In this document: one piece after another, positions 6,893-14,735 of the stretch
Position numbering within the stretch: the stretch's first letter is position 1
Layout of the letters: every line of letters begins with the position of its first letter
NCBI GenBank assembly: GCA_910579735.1
Contig: CAJTUZ010000040.1
Coordinates: forward strand, 1 to 15,988
Length of the DNA stretch: 15,988 bases
Direction of reading: 5' to 3'
From: an uncultured Lachnospiraceae bacterium
GTDB lineage: Bacteria; Bacillota; Clostridia; Lachnospirales; Lachnospiraceae
Notes under the pieces: model-generated
The model's database searches: none
Told to the model about the DNA's origin: nothing
Seen by the model: only the letters and a program-made list of their open reading frames with translations
Made by a program: the position numbers and the translations under genes

Positions 6893-7561
6893 ATGATAAG
6901 TACCGTTATATTTGATCTGGATGGGACATTGCTCAATACACTGGAAGATTTGGCAGACAGCGTTAATTATGCGCTCAGACAGTCTCATTTGCCGGAAAGG
7001 ACGCTGGAAGAGGTAAGAAATTTTGTGGGAAACGGCGTTGCGAAACTAATGGAAAGAGCCATACCGGAAGGGAAAGATCATCCTTTGTATGAGGAAACGC
7101 TTCAGACATTCAGACAATATTATGCAGTTCATTGTAAAGATAAAACAAAGCCTTACGAAGGCATTATGGACATGCTGGATGTTCTTTGCAAAGACGGATA
7201 TCATCTGGCGATCGTTTCCAATAAATTTGATGCGGCGGTAAAGGAGTTAAGCGCACTCTATTTCGGAGACCGCATTCTTGCTTCGATCGGAGAGAGTGAG
7301 AAAGTTAGAAAAAAACCGGCGCCCGATACGGTGTATCAGGCGCTGGAAGAATTGTCCGTGTGCGCAGAGCAGGCTGTTTATGTCGGGGATTCCGATGTGG
7401 ATATCCAAACGGCTGCCAATGTGCCGATGCCCTGCATCAGTGTGACATGGGGATTCCGCAGCCGCGAGAGGCTGTTGGAAGCCGGAGCAGACGTATCCCG
7501 CATGATCAGGCGTCCTGAGGAGCTTCCTCCGCTTCTTCATTCTCTTTCGGCGGAATTGTGA
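6893..7561 (+). CDS. HAD-family hydrolase, phosphoglycolate phosphatase-like
   Basis: A 222-residue cytoplasmic phosphatase of the haloacid dehalogenase superfamily. All four motifs are present: nucleophile and acid D8/D10 in FDLDGTLLNT, motif II S109 in LAIVSNK, motif III K141 in RKKPAPDTV, and motif IV VGDSDVDIQTA (D166, D168, D170). The helical cap follows motif I, as in the Gph/PGP subgroup, including the FVGNGVAKLMERA helix. The substrate cannot be told from sequence, with phosphoglycolate the family guess. AGAAAGGG (6876-6883) is the ribosome site, 9 nt before the ATG. The 3' end overlaps the end of the convergent membrane-protein gene by 56 bp, with no terminator between the two. Confidence 0.92.
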   Translation: MISTVIFDLDGTLLNTLEDLADSVNYALRQSHLPERTLEEVRNFVGNGVAKLMERAIPEGKDHPLYEETLQTFRQYYAVHCKDKTKPYEGIMDMLDVLCKDGYHLAIVSNKFDAAVKELSALYFGDRILASIGESEKVRKKPAPDTVYQALEELSVCAEQAVYVGDSDVDIQTAANVPMPCISVTWGFRSRERLLEAGADVSRMIRRPEELPPLLHSLSAEL

Positions 7562-8810
7562 TCATTACTTTTAAGATACGATTCTTATTGATGCCCTGAG
7601 CCTGCAGCAGAATGCCGTTTTCAAGCCGGATCGCTTCTTTATCTTCCGGCAGGCGTTCCAGCTGCTCGATCATCAGACCGCCGATGGAATCAAAGTCTTC
7701 CGAGCAAAGATCTGTCTCCAGGGCGTCGTTGATATCGTCGAGCTTCATGCCGGCTTCTACAAGGAATTTGCCGGGTTCGGTTTCTTTGATCAGTTCGTCT
7801 TCGTCATCATCATATTCATCGCGGATTTCTCCGACGATCTCTTCAATTAAGTCTTCCATTGTGATCATACCCACGGTAGTGCCGTACTCGCTCAGTACGA
7901 AAGAGATATTATGCGACTTCTCGCGCATTTCCATCATCAGATCGGCAATTTTTTTGAATTCATAGGTATAATAAGCGTTACGCAGTATTTTTTTAATCTG
8001 GAACTTTTCCGTATCTTTTACCAGAATGAAATCTTTGATATTGATAATACCGATGATATTATCCGGATCACCATCGAATATCGGGATACGCGTAAACATC
8101 GATGCGCGGAACGTTGTCAGCACTTCCTTGTAAGTGGAAGTAAGCGGAAGACTTGTCATATGTATCCTCGGTACCATAATATCTTTGGCGACCGCATCAC
8201 CGAAATCAAACACGTTATAAATCAGTTCCCGCTCTTCCGATTCGATCGCGCCGCCTTCGTGGCTGACATCGACGTAGGTCTTTAATTCATTTTCCGAAAT
8301 GCTGATGGCTGTGTCTTTGGAATTGATATGCAGCAGCCGTAAAATGCCGTTTGAAAATTTGTCGATAATATAAATGACCGGCGTAAGCAATGTCATAAGC
8401 ATTCGTATAATGCCGCTGTAAACAAGAGAGATAGGCTCGGAACGCAGCATTGCCCATGTTTTCGGAACGATCTCGCCGAAGATCAGGATGATAAGCGTCA
8501 ATAAACCGGTCATAAAGCCGACCGCGTAGCTGCCCCATGCACGGATTGCAAATGTTGTTGCAACAGAAGAAGCCGTAATATTGACAATGTTATTTCCGAT
8601 CAGGATCGTACTAAGCATTTTGCTGTAATTATCGAGGATGGATAAAACTCTGGCAGCGCGTTTGGAACCTTCCTGCGCCAATGTCCGGAGACGCACCTTA
8701 TTTACGGTCGTAAAGGCTGTCTCGGCAGAAGAAAAGAATGCTGACAGTAAAACTAGAATCAGTAATGAAATAATTTGTATGACACCTGTGGTATCCAATG
8801 AAAAATTCAC
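7506..8810 (-). CDS. CNNM/CorC-type (hemolysin-family) membrane protein with CBS pair
   Basis: A 434-residue protein with the full family architecture. A DUF21/CNNM transmembrane domain (about 10-190) carries SAFFSSAETAFTT (23-35) and FGEIVPKTW (111-119). A CBS pair follows (about 208-330; DIMVPR...TRIPIFDGDPDNIIGIINIKD and GTTVGMITMEDLIEEIVGEI), then an acidic linker and a CorC/HlyC C-terminal domain (about 345-420). Relatives are linked to magnesium or other divalent cation efflux; the old name hemolysin is historical. The start is GTG 8810, directly against AAAGGGGA. A TTG at 8798, 11 nt from that site and beginning MDTTGV, is a real alternative. The promoter is on the minus strand at 8848-8876. 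Confidence 0.93.
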   Translation of the reverse strand: MNFSLDTTGVIQIISLLILVLLSAFFSSAETAFTTVNKVRLRTLAQEGSKRAARVLSILDNYSKMLSTILIGNNIVNITASSVATTFAIRAWGSYAVGFMTGLLTLIILIFGEIVPKTWAMLRSEPISLVYSGIIRMLMTLLTPVIYIIDKFSNGILRLLHINSKDTAISISENELKTYVDVSHEGGAIESEERELIYNVFDFGDAVAKDIMVPRIHMTSLPLTSTYKEVLTTFRASMFTRIPIFDGDPDNIIGIINIKDFILVKDTEKFQIKKILRNAYYTYEFKKIADLMMEMREKSHNISFVLSEYGTTVGMITMEDLIEEIVGEIRDEYDDDEDELIKETEPGKFLVEAGMKLDDINDALETDLCSEDFDSIGGLMIEQLERLPEDKEAIRLENGILLQAQGINKNRILKVMITIPPKENEEAEEAPQDA

Positions 8811-8847
8811 TCCCCTTTGTTCATTTTATTTCTATTGAAATGATTAT

Positions 8848-8876
8848 AATATACATGAAAGAGAATATTGTGTCAA
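8848..8876 (-). promoter_or_regulatory. Promoter of the CNNM/CorC-type gene
   Basis: Read on the minus strand: TTGACA (8876-8871), a 17-bp spacer and TATATT (8853-8848). The transcript would start near 8840, about 30 nt before the GTG. Confidence 0.75.
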
Positions 8877-8966
8877 GTTTTTCCTGCGCCCTGAATATAT
8901 ATTTAATAGCATTTTAAGAAATTTATATTTTTTTAGCAGGGAAGGTTGGAAAGGAGAAGTTGTTTT

Positions 8967-9341
8967 ATGGAGAAAAAACTGATAGACAGCGGTAAGGTCA
9001 TTTTTGTGATGAAGTGTATGCTGGCCGCCTATCTTCTGACGGCAGGACTTTTACTGCTTCTGGCGCTGATGCTGTATCGTTTCGGGTTATCAGAGAAAGT
9101 GGTATCGGTCTGTATCATCATTATTTACATAGCGGTTACTTTTCTGGCAGGATTTATTGCCGGGAAAAAGACAGGAGAGAAGAAGTTTCTGTGGGGACTT
9201 GCAATGGGATGTATCTATTTTCTGATTCTTACGGCGGTATCTCTTGTCGTGAATAAGGGAATGCCGCAGGATATGGGGAATCTGACCACCGTCTTTTTGC
9301 TTTGCGGCGGCAGCGGCATGCTGGGCGGTATGTTAAGCTGA
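8967..9341 (+). CDS. Four-helix membrane protein, TIGR04086-like
   Basis: A 124-residue integral membrane protein with four hydrophobic helices (about 13-35, 44-66, 74-95, 105-123), short polar loops and a basic GKKTGEKK turn between helices 2 and 3. The glycine-rich end (CGGSGMLGGML) and overall pattern fit the TIGR04086 family of small Firmicute membrane proteins, whose function is unknown. AAGGAG (8951-8956) lies 10 nt before ATG 8967. An in-frame TTG at 8946 precedes this site and is unlikely to be used. The gene lies 73 nt upstream of the SCIFF peptide gene and points the same way, so a link to export or handling of the peptide is possible but unproven. Confidence 0.8.
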   Translation: MEKKLIDSGKVIFVMKCMLAAYLLTAGLLLLLALMLYRFGLSEKVVSVCIIIIYIAVTFLAGFIAGKKTGEKKFLWGLAMGCIYFLILTAVSLVVNKGMPQDMGNLTTVFLLCGGSGMLGGMLS

Positions 9342-9357
9342 AGCGGTAAAAAAACTC

Positions 9358-9386
9358 TTTTCACCAAAGGAAATATATGTTATACT
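9358..9386 (+). promoter_or_regulatory. Promoter of the SCIFF operon
   Basis: An extended -10 element, TG-T-TATACT (9378-9386), has a weak -35 TTTTCA (9358-9363) 17 bp upstream. It lies between the membrane protein and SCIFF genes, so SCIFF and its maturase can be transcribed on their own. The same TGTTATACT core drives the SseB-like gene at 5871. Confidence 0.7.
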
Positions 9387-9414
9387 AATTCAAGTTATAA
9401 AAGGAGGCTATCAG

Positions 9415-9558
9415 ATGAAACATATTAAAACATTGAGCACGAGAGATTTAAAGGAATCCATGAAAAAAGGCGGCTGCGGTGAGTGCCAGACATCCTGTCA
9501 GTCGGCATGCAAGACATCCTGCACAGTTGGCAACCAGAGTTGTGAGCAGGCCAAATAG
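9415..9558 (+). CDS. scfA: SCIFF six-cysteine ranthipeptide precursor
   Basis: A 47-residue peptide with a leader of about 20 residues (KHIKTLSTRDLKESMKKGG) and a core holding six cysteines: C21, C24, C28, C32, C36 and C43. This is the defining pattern of SCIFF (six cysteines in forty-five residues). The partner maturase makes a sulfur-to-carbon thioether; in the studied Clostridium thermocellum homologue CteA the link is, as I recall, Cys32 to Thr37, and this peptide has C32 and T37 at the same positions. AAGGAGG (9401-9407) lies 7 nt before the ATG, the best ribosome site in the operon, consistent with a precursor made in excess over its enzyme. The biological role of SCIFF is not settled. 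Confidence 0.97.
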   Translation: MKHIKTLSTRDLKESMKKGGCGECQTSCQSACKTSCTVGNQSCEQAK

Positions 9559-9601
9559 GTTTTACAATATTGTCACAATAAACGAGAATGAAATGATGTT
9601 T

Positions 9602-9650
9602 TAAGCAGCGATTCGCGTCGCTGCTTATTATAGTGCGTCCTGCGGACGTA
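9602..9650 (+). promoter_or_regulatory. Two consecutive hairpins between scfA and scfB
   Basis: Hairpin 1 is a perfect 10-bp stem TAAGCAGCGA (9602-9611) / TCGCTGCTTA (9618-9627) with a 6-nt loop. It is not followed by a T tract, so it is not a standard terminator. Hairpin 2 is TGCGTCC (9634-9640) / GGACGTA (9644-9650) with a 3-nt loop and one wobble, ending just before the scfB ribosome site. They may stabilise scfA mRNA, pause polymerase or limit scfB translation. Confidence 0.65.
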
Positions 9651-9663
9651 TGTACGGAGGAAA

Positions 9664-9668
9664 AGGAG
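9664..9668 (+). promoter_or_regulatory. Ribosome binding site that fixes the TTG start of scfB
   Basis: AGGAG (9664-9668, within AAAAGGAG) lies 8 nt before TTG 9677. The next in-frame Met is residue 54, after the conserved N-terminal family sequence, so TTG is the real start. Confidence 0.85.
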
Positions 9669-9676
9669 CGTTTTGA

Positions 9677-11095
9677 TTGATACATCAATATAAGAATAAT
9701 GGCTACAATATTGTACTGGATGTTAACAGCGGCAGCGTTCATGTGGTAGACGATATTGTTTACGACATCATTCCTGCAGTAGAAAAGCAGCTGCTGCAAA
9801 AAGAGCGGAAACCGGAAGAAGTCTTTTCCAATATAATGCGGGAATATGAGCAGGGCAGTATCCGGACGGAGAAAAACTATACGGAAGCTGTATTAAAGGA
9901 AGCCGTAGAAGAGATTCTGGAACTATATGCCGCAGGAATGCTTTTTACGGAAGATATTTATGAGAAATATATTGCAGGATTCGGGGAACGTCAGACTGTC
10001 GTTAAGGCGCTCTGTCTGCATATTGCGCATGACTGCAATCTGGCCTGTCAGTATTGCTTTGCACAGGAAGGAGAGTATCACGGCAGACGCGCGCTTATGA
10101 GTTTTGAGGTCGGCAAAAAGGCGTTGGATTTCCTTGTCGCGGCTTCCGGAAACCGCGTCAATCTGGAAGTGGATTTCTTTGGAGGAGAACCGCTGTTAAA
10201 CTGGGATGTTGTCAAACGTCTGGTGGAGTATGGCCGGAGCATTGAAAAAGAGTATCATAAAAAGTTCCGTTTTACGCTGACAACGAACGGTATCTTATTA
10301 AATGATGAGATTCTTGATTTTGCGAACCGCGAAATGAGCAATATAGTTTTAAGCATTGACGGACGTAAAGAAATCAATGACAAGATGCGTCCCCATCGCG
10401 GCGGACAGGGCAGCTATGATGAGATCGTACCGAAGTATCAAAAGACGGCAGAGAGCAGAAATCAGATGAATTATTACGTGCGCGGTACGTTTACCCATTA
10501 TAATCAGGATTTTGCGGAGGATGTGAAACATCTGGCCGATCTTGGATTTGAGCAGATTTCCGTAGAGCCGGTAGTTGCGAAAGAGGATGCGGATTATGCG
10601 ATACGTGAAGAGGACATGCCATATCTTTTGCAGGAATATGATAAACTTGCCCTGGAATATCTGAAAAGAAGAAAAGAAGGAAAGGCTTTTAATTTCTTTC
10701 ATTTTATGATAGATTTAGAAGGTGGGCCGTGCGTGGCCAAAAGACTTTCTGGCTGTGGTTCCGGTAATGAATACCTGGCCGTTACGCCCTGGGGAGACTT
10801 TTATCCCTGCCACCAATTTGTCGGTAATGAAGATTTCCTTATGGGAAATGTGGATGAAGGGATCACGCGGACGGACATCAGGGATACATTCAAAAGCTGT
10901 AACGTATATACGAAAGAAAAATGTAAAGACTGTTTTGCCAAATTTTATTGCAGCGGCGGCTGCGCTGCGAATTCGTATCAGTTTCATGGAAATATCCATG
11001 ATGTATATGATCTTGGCTGCACGCTTCAGCGCAAACGCATTGAATGTGCAATTATGATAAAGGCTGCGCTTGCCGACACGGATAAGCCGCAGTAA
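9677..11095 (+). CDS. scfB: SCIFF thioether maturase, radical SAM/SPASM enzyme
   Basis: A 472-residue enzyme that uses S-adenosylmethionine to form the thioether crosslink in SCIFF. The N-terminal stretch HQYKNNGYNIVLDVNSGSVH is typical of SCIFF maturases and is followed by a peptide-recognition region (about 25-100). The radical SAM cluster is CX3CX2C (C120, C124, C127), with GGEP at 169-172. The SPASM region binds the auxiliary clusters through C352, C360, C378, C408, C416, C419, C425, C429 and C448, with CX2CX5CX3C clear at 416-429. Translation starts at TTG. It is the second gene of the SCIFF transcript, and secDF begins 25 nt after its stop, so all three are likely co-transcribed. Closest characterised relative by family: CteB of C. 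thermocellum. Confidence 0.97.
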   Translation: MIHQYKNNGYNIVLDVNSGSVHVVDDIVYDIIPAVEKQLLQKERKPEEVFSNIMREYEQGSIRTEKNYTEAVLKEAVEEILELYAAGMLFTEDIYEKYIAGFGERQTVVKALCLHIAHDCNLACQYCFAQEGEYHGRRALMSFEVGKKALDFLVAASGNRVNLEVDFFGGEPLLNWDVVKRLVEYGRSIEKEYHKKFRFTLTTNGILLNDEILDFANREMSNIVLSIDGRKEINDKMRPHRGGQGSYDEIVPKYQKTAESRNQMNYYVRGTFTHYNQDFAEDVKHLADLGFEQISVEPVVAKEDADYAIREEDMPYLLQEYDKLALEYLKRRKEGKAFNFFHFMIDLEGGPCVAKRLSGCGSGNEYLAVTPWGDFYPCHQFVGNEDFLMGNVDEGITRTDIRDTFKSCNVYTKEKCKDCFAKFYCSGGCAANSYQFHGNIHDVYDLGCTLQRKRIECAIMIKAALADTDKPQ

Positions 11096-11120
11096 GACAG
11101 GATAAGAAAGGATGAAAAAG

Positions 11121-13397
11121 ATGAAAAAGAACAGAGCCATTGTATACCTGCTCATTTTTTTATTGGCACTGGGCGGCCTGAGTTATGTGGCAGTCTGCGG
11201 CGTCGGTGCTGACAAGTCGGGTTCCGCTTCCAGCATCAAACTCGGACTCGACCTTGCCGGAGGTGTCAGTATCACATATCAGGTAGTAGGAGATAAAGAA
11301 CCTGATAAGGAAGACATGAGCGACACGATATACAAATTGCAGCAGCGTGTCGAGAATTACAGTACGGAGGCGCAGGTTTATCAGGAAGGCAGCGACAGGA
11401 TCAATATTGAGATTCCGGGTGTGACGGATGCCAATGCGATCCTTGCGGAACTCGGACAGCCGGGAACGCTCTATTTTATCGCACAGACTGACAGCGCAGG
11501 AAATGCCAACTATGTCAGTGCATATGGAATCGATGCGGATGGCAATCTGGAGCTGCAGTATCAATTGAACAAAACAATCGATGAACTGCAGGCGGACGGT
11601 TCCATTGTCTTGACGGGGACAGACGTAGTCGATGCACAGGCCCGTACGCAGCAGGATCAGCTCTTGAATAATACGCAGAATATTGTAGCGCTTACATTGA
11701 CGGATGCAGGTGCCCAGGCTTTTGGCGAGGCAACGACGAAAGCTTTTGCAGCGGGAGAATCCATTGCAATTTATTATGATGGCGAATTTATCTGTGTACC
11801 GAATGTACAGGCAGCTATTACAGACGGTAACGCAGTGATCACTTTACAGGGAAGAAGTTTTGAAGAGGCGGAAAGGATTGCCTCTACGATCCGGATCGGC
11901 GGACTCAAACTGGAACTGCAGGAACTGCGTTCGAATGTCGTAGGCGCACAGCTTGGTTCCGATGCGATCAGGACGAGCCTGATCGCGGCAGGCGTTGGTT
12001 TTGCGTTAGTCGTGATCTTTATGATCGCAGTATATTATGTGCCGGGTATCGCAGCAAGTTTTGCGCTTGCTTTATACACCGCATTAATGGTTATCTTACT
12101 GGATGCTTTTGAAGTAACGCTGACGCTTCCCGGAATTGCAGGTATTATCCTTTCTATCGGTATGGCGGTGGATGCGAATGTTATCATCTTTGCCCGTATC
12201 AGAGAAGAACTTGCTACCGGCAAGACCGTTCAGTCAGCCGTTAAAATTGGTTTTTCCAAAGCGTTTTCCGCAATCTTTGATGGTAATATTACGACATTGA
12301 TCGCGGCGGCGGTGCTTGCATGGCTTGGAACCGGAACGATTAAGGGATTTGCCTATACGCTTGTACTTGGTATCGGTTTGTCGATGTTTACAGCCCTGGT
12401 CATTACGAAATTCCTTTTAAACGTTTTATTTGCGTTGGGCGTTCAGAGTCCGAAAGCATACGGTGTGGCAAAAGAATCCAAGATTTTACAGATCTTAACG
12501 AAGAAGAAAGCCTTTTTCTTCCTGTCCGGTGCGGTAATTGCCGCAGGATTTATCGTTATGGGCGTTTATCAGGCGTCAGGCGGTTCCGCGTTAAATTACA
12601 GTCTGGAATTCGTAGGAGGTACGTCGACAACGCTGACACTGAATGAAGATATGCCGATCGAAAAGATCGATGCGGATATCGTACCTTTGATCGAAAATAT
12701 TACCGGAGACGGCAATGTACAGACGACCAAAGTGGCAGGTTCGAATCAGATCATCATTAAGACGAGAACCTTGAATGTGGAAGAAAGAGAAACATTTGCC
12801 GATACTATGATCAATAACTTCGGCGTGGAGGAAAGCACGATTACTGCGGAAACCATCAGCGCGACCGTAAGCTCCGAGATGCAGTCTGATGCCGTGATCG
12901 CAATTATCGTAGCGGCTGTATGCATGCTTCTTTATATCTGGCTGCGTTTCAGTGATATCCGGTTCGGCGCCAGTGCCGTGATCGCATTGCTGCATGATAT
13001 CCTTGTTGTACTTGCATTTTATGCGATCGTCAGAGTACCTGTCGGCAATACTTTTATTGCCTGCATGTTAACGATCGTCGGTTATTCTATCAATGCAACG
13101 ATCGTTATCTTCGACCGTATTCGTGAGAATATGAGAGAGATGGGAAGAAAAGACGAATTGGAGGCAGTAGTCAACAAGAGTATTTCACAGACGCTTTCCA
13201 GAAGTGTATTTACTTCACTGACAACGTTCTTTATGGTGGCTGCGCTTGAAATATTCGGCGTTTCCTCTATCAGAGAATTTGCGCTGCCGTTGATCGCAGG
13301 TATTATCTGCGGTACGTATTCTTCTATCTGCCTTGCAAGTGCATTTTGGTATCTGCTGCGCACGAAAGCAGGTAAAAAGGAAAAGGCAGCAAAATAG
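11121..13397 (+). CDS. secDF: Fused protein translocase subunit SecDF
   Basis: Membrane motor that helps the Sec channel move proteins across the membrane. The SecD half has an N-terminal helix, LGLDLAGG (44-51), a long extracytoplasmic P1 domain (to about 285) and five helices including GMAVDANVIIFARIREE (350-366; conserved D354). The SecF half starts near 465 with its own first helix, the P4 domain with LEFVGGT (498-504) and helices ending in GYSINATIVIFDRIREN (657-673). Numbering is from ATG 11112. ATG 11121 is preferred because AGAAAGGA (11105-11112) leaves 8 nt before it, giving 758 aa. Oddly, the SecF half has Ala662 where Asp is usual in GYSIND. Position after scfB suggests linked expression with SCIFF, but secDF is a housekeeping function. 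Confidence 0.96.
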   Translation: MKKNRAIVYLLIFLLALGGLSYVAVCGVGADKSGSASSIKLGLDLAGGVSITYQVVGDKEPDKEDMSDTIYKLQQRVENYSTEAQVYQEGSDRINIEIPGVTDANAILAELGQPGTLYFIAQTDSAGNANYVSAYGIDADGNLELQYQLNKTIDELQADGSIVLTGTDVVDAQARTQQDQLLNNTQNIVALTLTDAGAQAFGEATTKAFAAGESIAIYYDGEFICVPNVQAAITDGNAVITLQGRSFEEAERIASTIRIGGLKLELQELRSNVVGAQLGSDAIRTSLIAAGVGFALVVIFMIAVYYVPGIAASFALALYTALMVILLDAFEVTLTLPGIAGIILSIGMAVDANVIIFARIREELATGKTVQSAVKIGFSKAFSAIFDGNITTLIAAAVLAWLGTGTIKGFAYTLVLGIGLSMFTALVITKFLLNVLFALGVQSPKAYGVAKESKILQILTKKKAFFFLSGAVIAAGFIVMGVYQASGGSALNYSLEFVGGTSTTLTLNEDMPIEKIDADIVPLIENITGDGNVQTTKVAGSNQIIIKTRTLNVEERETFADTMINNFGVEESTITAETISATVSSEMQSDAVIAIIVAAVCMLLYIWLRFSDIRFGASAVIALLHDILVVLAFYAIVRVPVGNTFIACMLTIVGYSINATIVIFDRIRENMREMGRKDELEAVVNKSISQTLSRSVFTSLTTFFMVAALEIFGVSSIREFALPLIAGIICGTYSSICLASAFWYLLRTKAGKKEKAAK

Positions 13398-13434
13398 CAG
13401 AGTATTGAGAGTTTTATGTATAACATTGATATTC

Positions 13435-13468
13435 AAAGGCTGGTAAGGAATTCCTTAGCGGCCTTTTT
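13435..13468 (+). terminator. Terminator after secDF
   Basis: AAAGGCTGGTAAGG (13435-13448) pairs with CCTTAGCGGCCTTT (13453-13466), with one G-G mismatch and one wobble, around an AATT loop. It continues into TTTTT (13464-13468). It ends the scfA-scfB-secDF transcript. Confidence 0.88.
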
Positions 13469-13679
13469 GTCTGTCCGTTTAGCGGTTATGCAGTTTTTCT
13501 TTTTCCGGTTCGGGGCGGATTCGCAGGAGTGCTGATCGAATTTTCAGAAAACAGTTAAAATTGACAGTATCGTTCAAAAGTACTATAATATTTTAAGAAA
13601 AGTCAAAGGGGAATTAACTATTTGTATAGTTGATATCATTGATTTTTCAATAATATTAACACGCTAAGGAGAATACAAG
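13469..13679 (+). other. Intergenic region before the chemotaxis gene
   Basis: Holds no gene. It contains the promoter at 13561-13589 and an ~84-nt leader. The leader includes a small hairpin (TTAACTAT / ATAGTTGA around TTGT, 13613-13632, with one wobble) and ends with AAGGAG (13666-13671), 8 nt before the ATG. No c-di-GMP riboswitch pattern was recognised. Confidence 0.6.
13561..13589 (+). promoter_or_regulatory. Perfect-consensus sigma-70 promoter of the chemotaxis gene
   Basis: TTGACA (13561-13566), a spacer of exactly 17 bp and TATAAT (13584-13589). Both hexamers match the consensus at every position. Confidence 0.92.
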
Positions 13680-14735
13680 ATGCAGGTACAGTCAATTAAA
13701 AATGAAGAAAAACTTGTAAATAGCATTATGTTTATTTACATTCTTGGAGTGGCAGTTTCAGGTTGGGGATTTGTTATGCTTCTGTTAAACGGGGGAGTGC
13801 GTGAATGTATCTTCCTTTTATCCGGCGTATGTGCTATTTTGACAAGGGTTTTTGAGAAACAGTTAGGCAGTAAGGCAAAATATGTATATGCCTGTATTCC
13901 GCCTGTGGTCGGCTCTATTACGGCGGCAGTCTGTACCACCCCGGACTGTGCCGGATATGTATGTCTGACACATTATTATTTTGTGGCGACATTGCTGCTT
14001 GTTCCTTATTATGAGCAGAAAATTCTTAAAGTCAGCACGATAGTAACAATTGTTGTAAATGCAGGAATGATGATCATATTCCCGGCCGGATTTTTAAAAC
14101 TTCATCATCCGATCGGCTGGCTTTTTACAGGAATCGTATACATAGTATTATTTGCAGCATGCTGCTTTATCGTACATCGGGCCACGACGTTGTTTAATGT
14201 AGTGGAAGAGAAGGGAAAAGAAGTGGAAAATGTTCTGGACTCTGTACAGATGCTGTCTGACAGGCTGTATACTGCAGGCGCAGCCCTTTCACAGGTCTCA
14301 GACAGCGAAAGCGCATCGGCAGAAGAACTGGCCGCGACCAGTGAACAGTTAGTGGAAAACAGTAATACACTCAGCGCCAAAACCGATGAAAGCATGAGCA
14401 ATCTCGGGGAACTGCGGGAATGGGAAAATGTTGTTGCAGACAATGTTCAAAAAGTAGAAACAACATCCAGGGACCTGCTTGATAAATCAATGGAAAATGA
14501 AAAGCTGCTGAATGATCTGCATAAAATTAACGGTGAAGTATCAGAATCCATGAGCCTTACAACGGATGTAGCCCAAAAGCTTTCTGATGCGGTTCAGGAA
14601 ATCGGCGTGACGTTAAAGCTGATCAGTGATATTTCCTCTTCTACGAATTTATTAGCGCTGAATGCATCAATTGAAGCTGCGCGGGCGGGAGAAGCCGGCA
14701 AAGGATTTGCGGTTGTGGCAACGGATGTTGGATAG
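13680..14735 (+). pseudogene. Methyl-accepting chemotaxis protein, 3' end cut off by element insertion
   Basis: The 351 residues begin with about six membrane helices (about 15-37, 43-56, 68-88, 97-115, 118-137, 145-167) and no large extracellular sensor. This is followed by a long coiled coil (about 170-315) and the conserved signalling tip DISSSTNLLALNASIEAARAG...GKGFAVVATDVG (317-351), the part that contacts CheA and CheW. Normal family members continue with KLAE and a second coiled-coil arm of well over 100 residues. Here the frame meets TAG right after DVG, and the following DNA is of mobile-element type. The product would lack the return helix of the hairpin, so it should not signal normally. 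The promoter and ribosome site are excellent, so truncation is probably recent. It may be restored if the element excises. Confidence 0.88.

Noticed and set aside
9602..9627. Rho-independent terminator after scfA
   Set aside because: The stem is perfect but is followed by TTATAGTGCG rather than a T tract, and scfB has no convincing promoter after it, so it was recorded as a regulatory hairpin.
13596..13679. c-di-GMP riboswitch before the chemotaxis gene
   Set aside because: Such genes often carry one in Clostridia, but the leader is short and AT-rich and lacks the conserved GEMM core.
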